From contig CADEFM010000009.1 in assembly GCA_902826605.1 (NCBI GenBank), positions 124,001 through 188,000 of the forward strand: 64,000 nucleotides of DNA. Reading direction: 5' to 3'. The notes under the pieces were generated by a model. That model did not search any database, was not told the DNA's origin, and was given only the letters and a program-made list of their open reading frames with translations. Origin of the DNA: an uncultured Acidobacteriota bacterium. GTDB lineage: Bacteria; Acidobacteriota; Terriglobia; Bryobacterales; Bryobacteraceae. Of this stretch, positions 1-8,402 are shown piece after piece (positions within the stretch are counted from its first letter, which is position 1; the number at the start of each line of letters is the position of its first letter). A program made the position numbers and the translations under genes.

Positions 1-1061
1 GGAGCGCGATGGCAGGCGCTCTTTTGTTTCTGGTGCACGGTTCGCGGCCCGAGGCAGTCTTCTGGACCGGGGCTCAATTCGATCTTTGGGCAACGTTGTT
101 TTTTCTGATCGCGTTCCTCGCTTTCGATTCTTGGTTGCGCGACGGACTCCGGCCCAGCGCGGCCGTTTGTTTTGCCGCGTTGCTCTGCGCATTCATGAGT
201 AAAGAGTCAGCCTATGTCGCACCCCTGGCTTTTCTTTTCTCCCCTTCGCTCATCCACCGTAAATGGAGGGAACGATGGATGCGAACAGTCCCAGTTTTTC
301 TGCTTGCCGCCGTTTGCTTCTGTTATCGCTGGGTGATCCTCGGTGGTATCGGCGGCTACAGGGACAGCGGCCAGCGGCCTTTTATTTTTTCGATAGGTTG
401 GCGTACTCTCAAGGGATTGACTGCCCGATTGGGTGCGATTCTCACGTTCCCTATCAATTGGTCCAAGCCGATCGAGTGGTGGTTGGTTGTTTTGATGATT
501 CTTGGGCTCTGCGCGGTGGCGATCCTCATTAGAGCCAGAGCGAGCCGTGATCGGCTGGCCGCGGGAGCTGGCTTGCTTTTGGTCAGCGTCTTGCCGGTCC
601 ACGAATTTCTATTGATCAGTCCCGATCTTGAAAAGTCGCGAGTGCTCTACCTGCCCTTGATCGGAGTATGCCTGATCTTTCAATCGTTGCTCCAGGCCTT
701 GGGACAGCGCGCAGCCTCTATTGCCGCGATATGCCTGCTTGCGTTCGAGGCCGGAGCCATCGAACACAATCTTTCGGTTTGGGGCCAGAACGGCCGACTG
801 GCGGAACAAACTTGCGCCACTGTAGCCCGGCAGCTTTCTTCGTCGTCGGATCGTCTTGTGCTTTCCGATGTCCCGAACGTCATCGATGGCGTCTACTTTC
901 TGCACACGGGTTTGAGGAACTGCATCGAATGGGCGGCGGGTCGTCCGCTTCCGGATCTCAAGATCCACAGTGAGCCTTGGGCCCCCGCGGTGCTGGAGCC
1001 GCCGGACCTTGTCTGGAACGATTCGAGCCGCGCATTCGTACGTCCTGCAAAGATTCCATGA
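1..1061 (+). CDS. Polytopic membrane protein, GT-C glycosyltransferase-like, 5' truncated
   Basis: The reading frame is open to the left edge, so the real start lies outside; the first internal ATG is at 9. About eight hydrophobic segments fill the first two thirds of 350 residues. An RPEAVFWTG stretch followed by DLWATLFFLIAFL, and later an MSKESAYVAP stretch, resemble the loop and SKE motifs of TMTC/ArnT-type GT-C transferases, which use lipid-linked sugar donors at the membrane (family knowledge). The C-terminal 90 residues look soluble and are not recognised. Acceptor and donor cannot be inferred. It ends about 190 bases before the next gene and could belong to an upstream operon not visible here. 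Confidence 0.6.
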   Translation, partial: SAMAGALLFLVHGSRPEAVFWTGAQFDLWATLFFLIAFLAFDSWLRDGLRPSAAVCFAALLCAFMSKESAYVAPLAFLFSPSLIHRKWRERWMRTVPVFLLAAVCFCYRWVILGGIGGYRDSGQRPFIFSIGWRTLKGLTARLGAILTFPINWSKPIEWWLVVLMILGLCAVAILIRARASRDRLAAGAGLLLVSVLPVHEFLLISPDLEKSRVLYLPLIGVCLIFQSLLQALGQRAASIAAICLLAFEAGAIEHNLSVWGQNGRLAEQTCATVARQLSSSSDRLVLSDVPNVIDGVYFLHTGLRNCIEWAAGRPLPDLKIHSEPWAPAVLEPPDLVWNDSSRAFVRPAKIP

Positions 1062-1254
1062 GTGGGCAGCGGCGCCAAGCGCATCGCCAGAATCGAAATT
1101 GTCCGTGACCTACCCTTTGCATCTGGAAAACGAAAATTTCTTCGCCACCATCTGCTTTCGCGTCGTTCTGCTGGTATAGAATTAATAAAATCACGTGCCC
1201 GGCGCAGCGATCAAGAAGCTGGGGCACAGAAACTGTTGGAAAGGGAATCAGTCA

Positions 1255-2166
1255 ATGGACCCCCAAATACCCAAACCACCCAGCGAGGCCATCGAACTCT
1301 ACAATCTCTTCATTCACGGCGTCATCAGCCGCCGTGCGTTTATGGAAGGCCTGCAAAACTTCGCGGTCGGCGGTATGACCGTCGCGGCGCTTGTTCAGGC
1401 GCTGCTGCCGAACTACGCGCAGGCGCAGCAGGTGTCCAAGACGGATGACCGCATCAAGGCTAGCTACGAAACCGTTCCTTCGCCTCAAGGCAACGGAAGC
1501 ATCAAAGGGTATCTCGTCAGGCCCATCAGCGCCGACACACGCAGTGAGACGCCGGCAAAGTTGCCCGGGATCATCGTAGTCCACGAAAATAGAGGTCTGA
1601 ATCCGCATATCGAAGATGTCGCCCGGCGGTTCGCTTTGCACGGCTTCATGGCGTTCGCACCGGACGGAACCACTTCCCTTGGCGGCTTTCCCGGTGACGA
1701 CTACAGAGGCGGCCAGCTCTTCGCCAAGGTCGATCGCGAGAAGATGACCGAAGACATGGTCGCTGCCGCACGGTGGTTGAAAGCGCGTCCCGATTGCTCG
1801 GGCAAGATTGGCGCCACTGGGTTCTGCTTCGGGGGTGGCATGTCCAATACCTTGGCCGTCCGGCTGGGAGCCGATCTGGCGGCTGCAGCGCCCTTCTATG
1901 GTGGCCCTCCGGCCAAGGAAGACATATCAAAAATCAAGGCGGCGATTCTGGTCCATCATGGTGAGCTCGACACGCGCCTGGCGACGACGTGGCCGGCGTA
2001 CGACGCGGAATTGAAGGCCGTGAATGTCCCTCACGAGGGCTACATCTACCCCAATTCCGTTCACGGCTTCCACTGCGATGCAACGCCGGAACGCTTCAAC
2101 AAAGCCGCAGCCGATCTTGCGTGGGGACGCACAGTCGACTGGTTCAATAAATACGTGCGCGCCTAG
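1255..2166 (+). CDS. Dienelactone hydrolase family protein, probably exported
   Basis: Alpha/beta hydrolase of the dienelactone hydrolase (carboxymethylenebutenolidase) family. I see the family's Cys nucleophile in GFCFGG (C191), the supporting Glu in VHENRG (E111), Asp in GELDTR (D239) and His in SVHGF (H270), so the catalytic set is complete. An SRRAFM motif near residue 25, a hydrophobic stretch and an AQA site near residue 57 suggest Tat export; the motif is set back from the N terminus, as in other acidobacterial members. The start at 1255 is chosen over an upstream in-frame ATG at 1195 because a GGAAAGGGA sequence precedes it and the first 20 residues of the longer form look non-coding. 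The natural substrate is unknown. Confidence 0.85.
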   Translation: MDPQIPKPPSEAIELYNLFIHGVISRRAFMEGLQNFAVGGMTVAALVQALLPNYAQAQQVSKTDDRIKASYETVPSPQGNGSIKGYLVRPISADTRSETPAKLPGIIVVHENRGLNPHIEDVARRFALHGFMAFAPDGTTSLGGFPGDDYRGGQLFAKVDREKMTEDMVAAARWLKARPDCSGKIGATGFCFGGGMSNTLAVRLGADLAAAAPFYGGPPAKEDISKIKAAILVHHGELDTRLATTWPAYDAELKAVNVPHEGYIYPNSVHGFHCDATPERFNKAAADLAWGRTVDWFNKYVRA

Positions 2167-2261
2167 TTGCTTACGAACTCCTCTCTGCACGCGGCATTGT
2201 GTCAGACTGCTACGCACTCTGACAGTGCCGCATCGCGGATTCGTATACTCAACTCCAAATC

Positions 2262-2936
2262 ATGAAGAAAACCATTCTCATCTTAGGTGCGGGCCCTGGT
2301 ATCGGTCTTGCTACGGCCAGCGCGTTTCTCGGCCAAGGCTTTCGCGCCGTGCTCGCATCCACGAATCCCGGCAAATTGACTCATCACGCTAGGGAGATGC
2401 TCGGGAAGAGCGACGCATATTCAATCCAGGTTGTGGATGCGAAGGATCCCGCCCAGATCGCTCAGCTTGTTGCGCGCACAGATGCCGAGATTCTTCATTA
2501 CAACGTCGGCGCAGTGCGCTATAACGCTGACGGGACGCTGAAGATGACCTCGCTAGCCGATTTTCCGACGGAAGAGATCATGGATGACATCCAGGTGAAT
2601 CTATCGAGCGCCCTGGTGGCGATTCAATCGGCAATACCTGGAATGAATGCCAAAGGCGGAGGCGCCATCCTCCTGACCGGCGGCTCGCTGGCAACGAACC
2701 CCCACTCCGATTTGTTGACCCTGAGCGCCGGGAAGGCTGGACTCCGCGCATCCGCAAAAGCTCTATTCGAACCACTGCGCGCGCTAAACATCCATCTGGG
2801 GCTCGTTACAGTGAGTGTGCTCGTCTCGGCCGGCTCCGATGAAGCTGCGGATGTGGCTCGCTGCTTTTGGGATTTGGCGTCGCAAGCGAAGGCGGATTGG
2901 AGTTGGGAGACGGTCTACACGGGAAGGACTGCTTGA
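2262..2936 (+). CDS. Short-chain dehydrogenase-like protein lacking the catalytic Tyr
   Basis: A 224-residue Rossmann-fold protein of the SDR superfamily. The nucleotide-binding motif GAGPGIG lies at residues 8-14 and an NVGA sequence stands where NNAG is usual. The Ser region (LTGGSLA) is present, but in the usual YxxxK position the sequence is LSAGK, so the active-site Tyr is replaced by Leu while Lys remains. It may therefore bind NAD(P) without classical dehydrogenase chemistry, or use another residue; this is inference. It is a stand-alone gene between two exported enzymes, about 95 bases after the dienelactone hydrolase. Its substrate cannot be guessed. Confidence 0.75.
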   Translation: MKKTILILGAGPGIGLATASAFLGQGFRAVLASTNPGKLTHHAREMLGKSDAYSIQVVDAKDPAQIAQLVARTDAEILHYNVGAVRYNADGTLKMTSLADFPTEEIMDDIQVNLSSALVAIQSAIPGMNAKGGGAILLTGGSLATNPHSDLLTLSAGKAGLRASAKALFEPLRALNIHLGLVTVSVLVSAGSDEAADVARCFWDLASQAKADWSWETVYTGRTA

Positions 2937-3063
2937 ACTTCCCGGTGGAATCGACGATTTGCAACCTCCTCTCATTCCGACTATCCTCAATCCTAGCGGT
3001 AACGAATTCCGTCCGGTGAAAGTCGGCTGGAGTTTCTTCAAACTCGAGAGTGAGGGAGTATCC

Positions 3064-4083
3064 ATGAGCGCATCTAAGAGATTTTCACGTCGAGACATGA
3101 TCAGATTGGCAGGCTCGGTAGGCGGCCTCGCGATAACTGGAGGTGCAACCAGTTCCTTCGCCCAGACCACCAAGAAGATCGAGTCCATGGCGCCGGAACT
3201 CGGAAATATTATTGCCACCTCTGAGCCGATCCTGGAACTCGCCACAGGCTATGGCGGGGACATCGGTCCTGCCGAAGGCCCACTATGGATGTCTGAGGGG
3301 CGCTATCTGCTGTTTAATGACATCCATACCGCGCGCCGAATTAAATACACTCCGGGGCAGGGCGCGAGCGTGGTGATGGAAAAGACCAACGAGGCCAACG
3401 GCCTCACACGCGATTTGCAGGGCCGCATCGTTTCGGCCGAGCATCTGACCAGGCGTATCGTTCGATACGAACCTGACGGCAGTGTCACTGTGATCGCAAA
3501 TAGTTTCCAGGGCAAACGCCTGCTGCGGCCAAACGACGTGATTGTTAAGTCCGATGGCACCATTTACTTCACCGACCTGGGAGGCCCTGCGGTGCCGGAG
3601 CAATGGGACGTGACGGTGCGCGGCGTGTATCGCGTCTCACCCGATCTTGGCTCCATGTCGCTTGTTGTGGACGACATGGTCGGACCCAATGGTATCGCGC
3701 TATCGCCGGATGAGCGCATCCTCTATGTTTCGGATTCCCGGCGTCGTCACGTGCGAGCCTACGACCTTCTGCCCAACGGCGTGGCGGCGATGGACACAAG
3801 CCGCGTCTTCGCCGATTTGAACGGCCCTGAGCCCGGCGTGCCGGACGGCATGAAAGTCGACACCCTAGGCAATGTATACTGCGGCGGCAGCGGGGGCCTG
3901 TACATCATGGATTCCAAAGGCAAGAAACTGGGCCGAATCGTCCACGGGCAAGCGGCGACGACCAATGTCGCTTTCGGAGGCGATGACTGGAAAACCCTCT
4001 ACTTCACCAGCAGAAGCACGCTCTTCTCAGTCAATGTGAAAACTGCCGGCATGCCCGTGCCGGCGAAGAAGAGATCGGTTTAA
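3064..4083 (+). CDS. SMP-30/gluconolactonase family protein, Tat-exported
   Basis: A 339-residue six-bladed propeller of the SMP-30/gluconolaconase/LRE family, which hydrolyses sugar lactones or related esters using a bound divalent metal. The expected ligand motifs are present: AEGPLWM (Glu), NGLTRDLQGR, VGPNGIALSPD (Asn) and VPDGMKVD (Asp). The N terminus has an SRRDMIRLAG twin-arginine motif, a hydrophobic stretch and an SFAQ cleavage region, so it is probably exported folded by Tat. The frame is open further upstream to 2815, but the start at 3064 puts the Tat signal at the N terminus, so I prefer it. It is probably transcribed alone. Confidence 0.85.
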   Translation: MSASKRFSRRDMIRLAGSVGGLAITGGATSSFAQTTKKIESMAPELGNIIATSEPILELATGYGGDIGPAEGPLWMSEGRYLLFNDIHTARRIKYTPGQGASVVMEKTNEANGLTRDLQGRIVSAEHLTRRIVRYEPDGSVTVIANSFQGKRLLRPNDVIVKSDGTIYFTDLGGPAVPEQWDVTVRGVYRVSPDLGSMSLVVDDMVGPNGIALSPDERILYVSDSRRRHVRAYDLLPNGVAAMDTSRVFADLNGPEPGVPDGMKVDTLGNVYCGGSGGLYIMDSKGKKLGRIVHGQAATTNVAFGGDDWKTLYFTSRSTLFSVNVKTAGMPVPAKKRSV

Positions 4084-4179
4084 GTAAACAGGGGAATCTT
4101 TCGCTGCGTAGAGTGGGCTAAACATCAACAACGGCGCTGCCGATGTCTACATGGATCGCCTAAAGCAGAAAGGAAGCTT

Positions 4180-4554
4180 ATGCTTCGTTACCTTACTCTC
4201 TTCGCAGTAGCTGTGACCGTTTACGCGCAAGTTCCGGCGCAAGGCAACATCGTCAGGTCGAAATCGAACATCACCAACAATATCGTCGCGGATGCCGATG
4301 GCCGGCTGATATGCATGGATACTAGCGGAAGGGCATGCTCCGCTCAGGACGTTCAGGAACTGATGGCGGCGATCAACAACTCGCACAGTAACATCAAGAA
4401 CATGACGCTCGCCGCACCTGATGGGACCATCCGCTGCCAGACCACGGACGGCAAACCCTGCACGGCAGCCCATGTGCCTGAACTCAATCAGAAAATCCGA
4501 GCGTCCTACGATGTCAAACAAGCGAAGGGCGCGCGCGTAGCCGCCGACAAATAG
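4180..4554 (+). CDS. Small secreted protein with two tandem cysteine-pair repeats
   Basis: A 124-residue protein, not recognised as a family. It begins with a Sec-type signal peptide (hydrophobic residues 3-15, cleavage near VYA-Q). The mature part holds two related units of about 28 residues: DGRLICMDTSGRACSAQDV and DGTIRCQTTDGKPCTAAHV, each followed by a short helix-like stretch. Each unit has the pattern D-G-x-x-x-C-x7-C-(S/T)-A-x-x-V, so each could carry one disulfide in the periplasm. The C terminus is basic. A 6-bp hairpin (CCGCCG/CGGCGG, 4541-4560) overlaps the stop codon. Function unknown; the internal duplication is directly visible. Confidence 0.7.
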   Translation: MLRYLTLFAVAVTVYAQVPAQGNIVRSKSNITNNIVADADGRLICMDTSGRACSAQDVQELMAAINNSHSNIKNMTLAAPDGTIRCQTTDGKPCTAAHVPELNQKIRASYDVKQAKGARVAADK

Positions 4555-4593
4555 CGGCGGACTAAAATCCTTCCCGGCGCGCGATAATTAGTT

Positions 4594-5187
4594 ATGCCAT
4601 GGCTCATCGCGTTGCTCGCCTTCGCCGGGCCGTTCTGGCTGGAAAAACCTGCCAGTGAGTGGACCGACATCCAACTCTCGCAATTCTTCGCGGATTCTCC
4701 GTGGGCGCGCATGACCACGGCAGCGGGCAAGAACGCTCTGGGGCCGCCCGTAGCGGTGTACATTGCGAGCGCCGGGCCCGCCGGACAAGCGGAGCGGGAA
4801 CGCGAGCGGCGCTTGCAATTGCGGCGCAAACAATCCACCGATACCCTCGCGGAAGAATATCACGCATGGTTCGAACAATACCGGCCGACGGAGGTAATCT
4901 TGGCCATTCGCGTTGGGAATAGCGCTGCGTTCTCCGACGCTGCGGAAATCCGCCGGATGGAAGAAGGTTGTTGGATGCGCACTCCCCGGGGGCGTGTGAA
5001 GGTCACGGCGCATTTCCCGCCATCGTCGCGCGATCCTTATCTGCGGGTGGCATTTCCGCGCAGCTACGTCAACGCCGAGGAAAAGACCCTGGGATTCGAT
5101 TTGTACCTGCCCGGCGTGACGGGTCCCATTCGCGAGGTGCAATTCAGCCTCAAGGACATCATGGTGGACGGTAAGCCCGACTTGTGA
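4594..5187 (+). CDS. Secreted hypothetical protein with an SPWA motif
   Basis: A 197-residue protein with an N-terminal hydrophobic signal (PWLIALLAFAGP), then KPASEWTDIQLSQFFADSPW. A Trp-Thr/Ser spacing followed by SPWA near the mature N terminus is common in small exported proteins of Acidobacteria whose function is unknown; I recognise the pattern, not a function. The central part (residues 65-110) is charged and likely helical; the C-terminal 80 residues look beta-rich (PRGRVKVTAHFPPSS, FDLYLPGVTGPIREVQ). It lies directly upstream of the rpmH cluster in the same direction, but a promoter-like sequence separates them. Confidence 0.6.
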   Translation: MPWLIALLAFAGPFWLEKPASEWTDIQLSQFFADSPWARMTTAAGKNALGPPVAVYIASAGPAGQAERERERRLQLRRKQSTDTLAEEYHAWFEQYRPTEVILAIRVGNSAAFSDAAEIRRMEEGCWMRTPRGRVKVTAHFPPSSRDPYLRVAFPRSYVNAEEKTLGFDLYLPGVTGPIREVQFSLKDIMVDGKPDL

Positions 5188-5196
5188 TGCTATACT
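5188..5196 (+). promoter_or_regulatory. Candidate extended -10 promoter for the rpmH cluster
   Basis: TGC-TATACT matches an extended -10 box (TGn-TATAAT type), with no clear -35 box 17 bases upstream. It lies 69 bases before the rpmH start, in the gap after the preceding gene's stop, and is a plausible housekeeping promoter for rpmH-rnpA-yidD-yidC-khpB-mnmE. Judged by eye only. Confidence 0.35.
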
Positions 5197-5265
5197 ATTA
5201 CTTGATTTCACAAGCCTTGGCGCCTTCGCTCGCCTGCGTTGAGCGCGCTTCAAAGGACGTAGCAG

Positions 5266-5439
5266 ATGCCGAAACGTACATTTCAGCCCAATAATCGCAA
5301 GCGCGCAAAAACACACGGGTTCCGATCGCGCATGGAAACCAAGAATGGCCGTGCCGTGCTGGCGCGGCGACGAGCGCGCGGCCGTCACAAGCTTACCGTC
5401 AGCGACGAAAAGGCCGTCCGGTACGCCCACCAGCGCTAA
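5266..5439 (+). CDS. rpmH: 50S ribosomal protein L34
   Basis: Encodes 57 residues, starting [20 protein letters not shown] and ending YAHQR. This is the typical L34 signature ([11 protein letters not shown], THGFRxRM, G(R)AVLxxRRxxGR), slightly longer than the usual 44-50 residues because of an acidic-basic C-terminal extension after RHKLTVSD. L34 is a small, very basic protein of the large ribosomal subunit. The start is preceded by AAAGGACG about 8 bases upstream. It is the first gene of the conserved cluster. The start of rnpA lies inside it, in another frame. Confidence 0.95.
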   Translation: MPKRTFQPNNRKRAKTHGFRSRMETKNGRAVLARRRARGRHKLTVSDEKAVRYAHQR

Positions 5440-5803
5440 TCCCAACGCAGGTGGTGCGCTTACTTTCCCGCGATCAAGCCGCGTTTTGCGCACCGCCGAG
5501 TTCCGAGCAATCTATGACCACGGCACACGCCTCCCCGGTCCCTTATTCACTGCGTTTTACTTGGCGCGCACGGGTGGAATCCAGGAAACCGCTCGCCTGG
5601 GGCTCACCGTGCCGCGTGCGATTGGCGGTGCGGTCGTCCGCAATCGAATCAAGCGAAGGCTGCGCGAAGCTTTCCGAATGCATCGCGCCGAATTCGGGCC
5701 GCAGTGGGATATTGTTCTTAACCCGCGCCAGGCGGCGCGCGACGCCGCGTTCACTGAAATCGAACGGGCTCTGCGGAGAGTGATCGACAAATGCGGTCGC
5801 TAG
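5345..5803 (+). CDS. rnpA: Ribonuclease P protein component, starting inside rpmH
   Basis: Protein subunit of RNase P, which with the catalytic RNA matures tRNA 5' ends. The core matches the family: [28 protein letters not shown], and the basic [13 protein letters not shown] helix. The conserved core begins around base 5458, but between the rpmH stop and the core there is no ATG, GTG or TTG in frame. The nearest starts are ATG 5345 and GTG 5351, both inside rpmH; the only later one (TTG near 5480) would delete the conserved FPRS residues. I therefore annotate ATG 5345, giving 152 residues, with about 38 more than usual at the N terminus and a 95-base overlap with rpmH. An arrangement with rpmH nested in rnpA is known from Thermus. 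Confidence 0.85.
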   Translation: MAVPCWRGDERAAVTSLPSATKRPSGTPTSANPNAGGALTFPRSSRVLRTAEFRAIYDHGTRLPGPLFTAFYLARTGGIQETARLGLTVPRAIGGAVVRNRIKRRLREAFRMHRAEFGPQWDIVLNPRQAARDAAFTEIERALRRVIDKCGR

Positions 5804-6000
5804 CAATCTTTCCTTTGCGCTTTTACAAACGATGGATTTCACCATTTTTGCCTTCCTCCTGCCGTTTCCATCCCACGTGTTCCGAATACATGCTGCAATC
5901 GATCGAAAAGCATGGCGTCGCGCGAGGAATCGTAATGGGCTTGCGGCGTCTGCTGAAGTGCCATCCGTTCCATGAAGGGGGCTTTGATCCGGTCCGTTAG
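5791..6000 (+). CDS. yidD: Membrane protein insertion efficiency factor
   Basis: 69 residues with all hallmarks of YidD: an N-terminal amphipathic stretch (FPLRFYKRWISPFLPSSC), the RFHPTCSEY motif, and the C-terminal KCHPFHEGGFDPVR. YidD sits at the inner face of the membrane near YidC and assists insertion of inner-membrane proteins (family knowledge). It overlaps rnpA by 13 bases and ends 12 bases before yidC, so the three genes are almost certainly cotranscribed. Length is at the short end of the family (70-85). Confidence 0.95.
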   Translation: MRSLAIFPLRFYKRWISPFLPSSCRFHPTCSEYMLQSIEKHGVARGIVMGLRRLLKCHPFHEGGFDPVR

Positions 6001-6012
6001 CCGGTTTGCCGT

Positions 6013-7704
6013 ATGAAAAAAGAACTCTCCATGGAGGTCCGGCTCCTACTCGCGTTTGGGCTGATGGGATTAGTGCTGCTTGTCAGCAACTACTTCATCA
6101 AGCCCGTACCCGCACCGGTTGCGACGAAAGCCGGCGCTCAAAAAAGCGCCCGTCCAGTGACCCCGGAGGCGGTAGAGAAGCCCGAGCCCCCCGCGCCGGT
6201 CAAACCTGGAGACACGGCAAGCGCGCCCACCGGAAACGTACAGGAACAAACCATCACGGTGGAAACCGATGTCTACCGCGTGATGCTCTCCAACCGCGGT
6301 GCGGTCGTCAAGAGCTGGATTTTGAAGCAATATAAGGATCATCTGGGCAAGCCGCTGGAACTGGTGAATCAGACCGCGCTTGAGAAAGTCCCTTCGCCGT
6401 TTTCTCTCGTATTCAAGGCGCAAGGGCCGGCCACCGATCCGAACACCGCACTTTTCAAGACGGGACGTTCTCCGGACGGGCTCGACGTGAATTTTGAATT
6501 TTCCGATGGCCGGGCGTTGACGAAGAAGGCGTTCCACTTTGAGAAGGCCAGCTATCTGGCAGGCGTGACAACCGAAGTGACGCAAAGCGGCGTCCAACTT
6601 CCGCATGCTTTGGTCTGGCGCGGCGGATTCGGCGATGCCACGGCAGCGGCCCAGGCGGCTGCGGAGCACGCGATTTACTACGATCAACCCAATACCAAGC
6701 TCGAAGTGAAGACCGCAAAGGACGCGAGCGACGGTCCCCTGGGCGCCAGCGGGCAGTTTTCATTTGTGGGTATTGAGGATAGTTATTTCGCCGCAGTGTT
6801 CCTGCCCGGCAACAAGCCGTCCATCGAGCAGACTACCTATTCCGACCCCGTACCCGATGCCAACGGCGCAACGGCACCCCGCGTCGGCGTAGGCGTGGGC
6901 GGCGACGGTGTCAACCAGCTTTCTCTTTTCGTCGGACCCAAAGACACCGATCTGCTCAAGAAGGTGAATCCGAAGCTGGAGCAAGTGGTGGATTGGGGAC
7001 GCTGGCTGGGATTCATCGCCAAGCAACTCTTCGTGCTCTTAAACTGGACTTCGGATCATCTGACGCACAATTTCGGCTGGGCCATTGTCCTGGTGACAAT
7101 CGGCATTAACATCCTGATGTTCCCGCTGAAGATTTCGAGCGTGAAATCCGCCAAGAGAATGCAGGCGCTGCAACCGCAGATTAACGCGATCAATGAACGC
7201 TTTAAGGGCACGTCCATGAAGGACCGCGACAAGCAGAACGATAAGAACGCGGAGATTATGGCTCTCTACAAGCGCAACAATGTCAACCCGGTGGGTGGAT
7301 GCCTGCCACTCTTGATTCAGATGCCATTCTTGTACGCGTTTTACACCGTCTTGAGCGTGTCTATCGAACTGCGAGGTGCAAATTGGCTGTGGATTTCCGA
7401 CCTGTCACAAGCGGAAAACATACCCCTTCTCAGCGGCATGCGATTCCTGCCGGTCTTGCTGATCGTGACGCAGTTCATGATGCAGAAAATGACGCCAAGT
7501 CCCGGCATGGACCCCACCCAGCAAAAAATGATGATGCTGATGCCATTGATGTTCGGTTTCATGTTCTGGGGAGCCTCATCCGGATTGGTACTATACTGGT
7601 TAACCGGCAACGTCGTGGGAATCGCGCAGCAGCTTCTGCTGAATCGCTGGATGCCCACACCGGTGACTACGCCGGTGAAGGCGCCTGCCGGCAAGAAAAA
7701 GTAA
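6013..7704 (+). CDS. yidC: Membrane protein insertase YidC
   Basis: 563 residues, the length typical of Gram-negative YidC. The N-terminal transmembrane helix (residues 9-28, LLLAFGLMGLVLLVSN) is followed by a Pro/Lys/Ala-rich linker, a large periplasmic beta domain (about 75-330) and the C-terminal insertase core with about five helices starting near residue 340 (LFVLLNW; GWAIVLVTIGINILMFPL; GGCLPLLIQMPFLYAFY; FLPVLLIVTQFMMQKM; MFGFMFWGASSGLVLYW). It inserts membrane proteins alone or with SecYEG. The basic tail ends GKKK. It is in the middle of the rpmH-mnmE cluster, 12 bases after yidD and 28 before khpB. Confidence 0.97.
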   Translation: MKKELSMEVRLLLAFGLMGLVLLVSNYFIKPVPAPVATKAGAQKSARPVTPEAVEKPEPPAPVKPGDTASAPTGNVQEQTITVETDVYRVMLSNRGAVVKSWILKQYKDHLGKPLELVNQTALEKVPSPFSLVFKAQGPATDPNTALFKTGRSPDGLDVNFEFSDGRALTKKAFHFEKASYLAGVTTEVTQSGVQLPHALVWRGGFGDATAAAQAAAEHAIYYDQPNTKLEVKTAKDASDGPLGASGQFSFVGIEDSYFAAVFLPGNKPSIEQTTYSDPVPDANGATAPRVGVGVGGDGVNQLSLFVGPKDTDLLKKVNPKLEQVVDWGRWLGFIAKQLFVLLNWTSDHLTHNFGWAIVLVTIGINILMFPLKISSVKSAKRMQALQPQINAINERFKGTSMKDRDKQNDKNAEIMALYKRNNVNPVGGCLPLLIQMPFLYAFYTVLSVSIELRGANWLWISDLSQAENIPLLSGMRFLPVLLIVTQFMMQKMTPSPGMDPTQQKMMMLMPLMFGFMFWGASSGLVLYWLTGNVVGIAQQLLLNRWMPTPVTTPVKAPAGKKK

Positions 7705-7732
7705 GCAAATTTCGAAGGAAGAGGAATCGAAT

Positions 7733-8380
7733 TTGTCCAAGAAATATACTGTCGCCGAGACCGGGCCCCGCATAGAGCAGTTCCTCAAACAAATTCATAC
7801 TCTGGCGGGCTTCGATCTGGCCTTTGCGGTGGCTGAAGGGGAGACGCCACACCCGGATTTTGAGAACCCCGATCTGGTGGTTCGCTTCACAGGACGCGAT
7901 GTCGACCTGCTGCTGGGGAATAAGGCGGAACTCCTTCTGGCACTGGAACAATTAACAATGGAGGCTCTTGGACTTTCGTCCGACGAGCATTCACGTATTT
8001 GTTTCGATGCAAACGACCGCCGCATTCTGCGCATCGAAGAGCTGCGAATGAGCGCGCAGGCAGCCGCCGAGCGCGTGCGTAAAACTCGTGCGCCATTTCA
8101 TTTCAGCCCGATGAACAGCCGCGAGCGGCGCATCTTGCATTTGGCGCTGCGCAATGAACAGGACGTGCGCAGTGAAAGTGTCGGTGAAGGCCCCATCCGC
8201 CAGGTAGTGATCGTCCCCGCGGATATGACCACTCTGCCGGAGCCGGTAATTCCCCCGCGGCCCAGACCGGAAGATGATGGCGGCCGGGGCGGATTTCGCG
8301 GGCGCGGCCGGCCGGGAGAACGTGGCGGCGATAGCCGTGGCGGTCCCCCGCGCGGCGGACGCGACCGCTTCCGTCGGTAA
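7733..8380 (+). CDS. khpB: KH/R3H RNA-binding protein KhpB (Jag) with an RGG-rich tail
   Basis: 215 residues. The start is TTG at 7733, preceded by GAAGGAAGAGGAA. Residues 15-75 fit a KH-like domain ([20 protein letters not shown]) and residues 85-160 an R3H domain with the R-x3-H core (R132-RIL-H136) and the [12 protein letters not shown] segment that is standard in the family. The N-terminal Jag domain is shortened or absent. KhpB binds RNA and affects cell division and shape in Firmicutes (family knowledge). From residue 184 to the end the protein is a low-complexity Gly/Arg tail with repeated RGG/GRG units, unlike classical Jag. It lies between yidC and mnmE, as usual. Confidence 0.9.
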   Translation: MSKKYTVAETGPRIEQFLKQIHTLAGFDLAFAVAEGETPHPDFENPDLVVRFTGRDVDLLLGNKAELLLALEQLTMEALGLSSDEHSRICFDANDRRILRIEELRMSAQAAAERVRKTRAPFHFSPMNSRERRILHLALRNEQDVRSESVGEGPIRQVVIVPADMTTLPEPVIPPRPRPEDDGGRGGFRGRGRPGERGGDSRGGPPRGGRDRFRR

Positions 8381-8402
8381 CGCTTTTCGACGCGCCGCGA
8401 CC

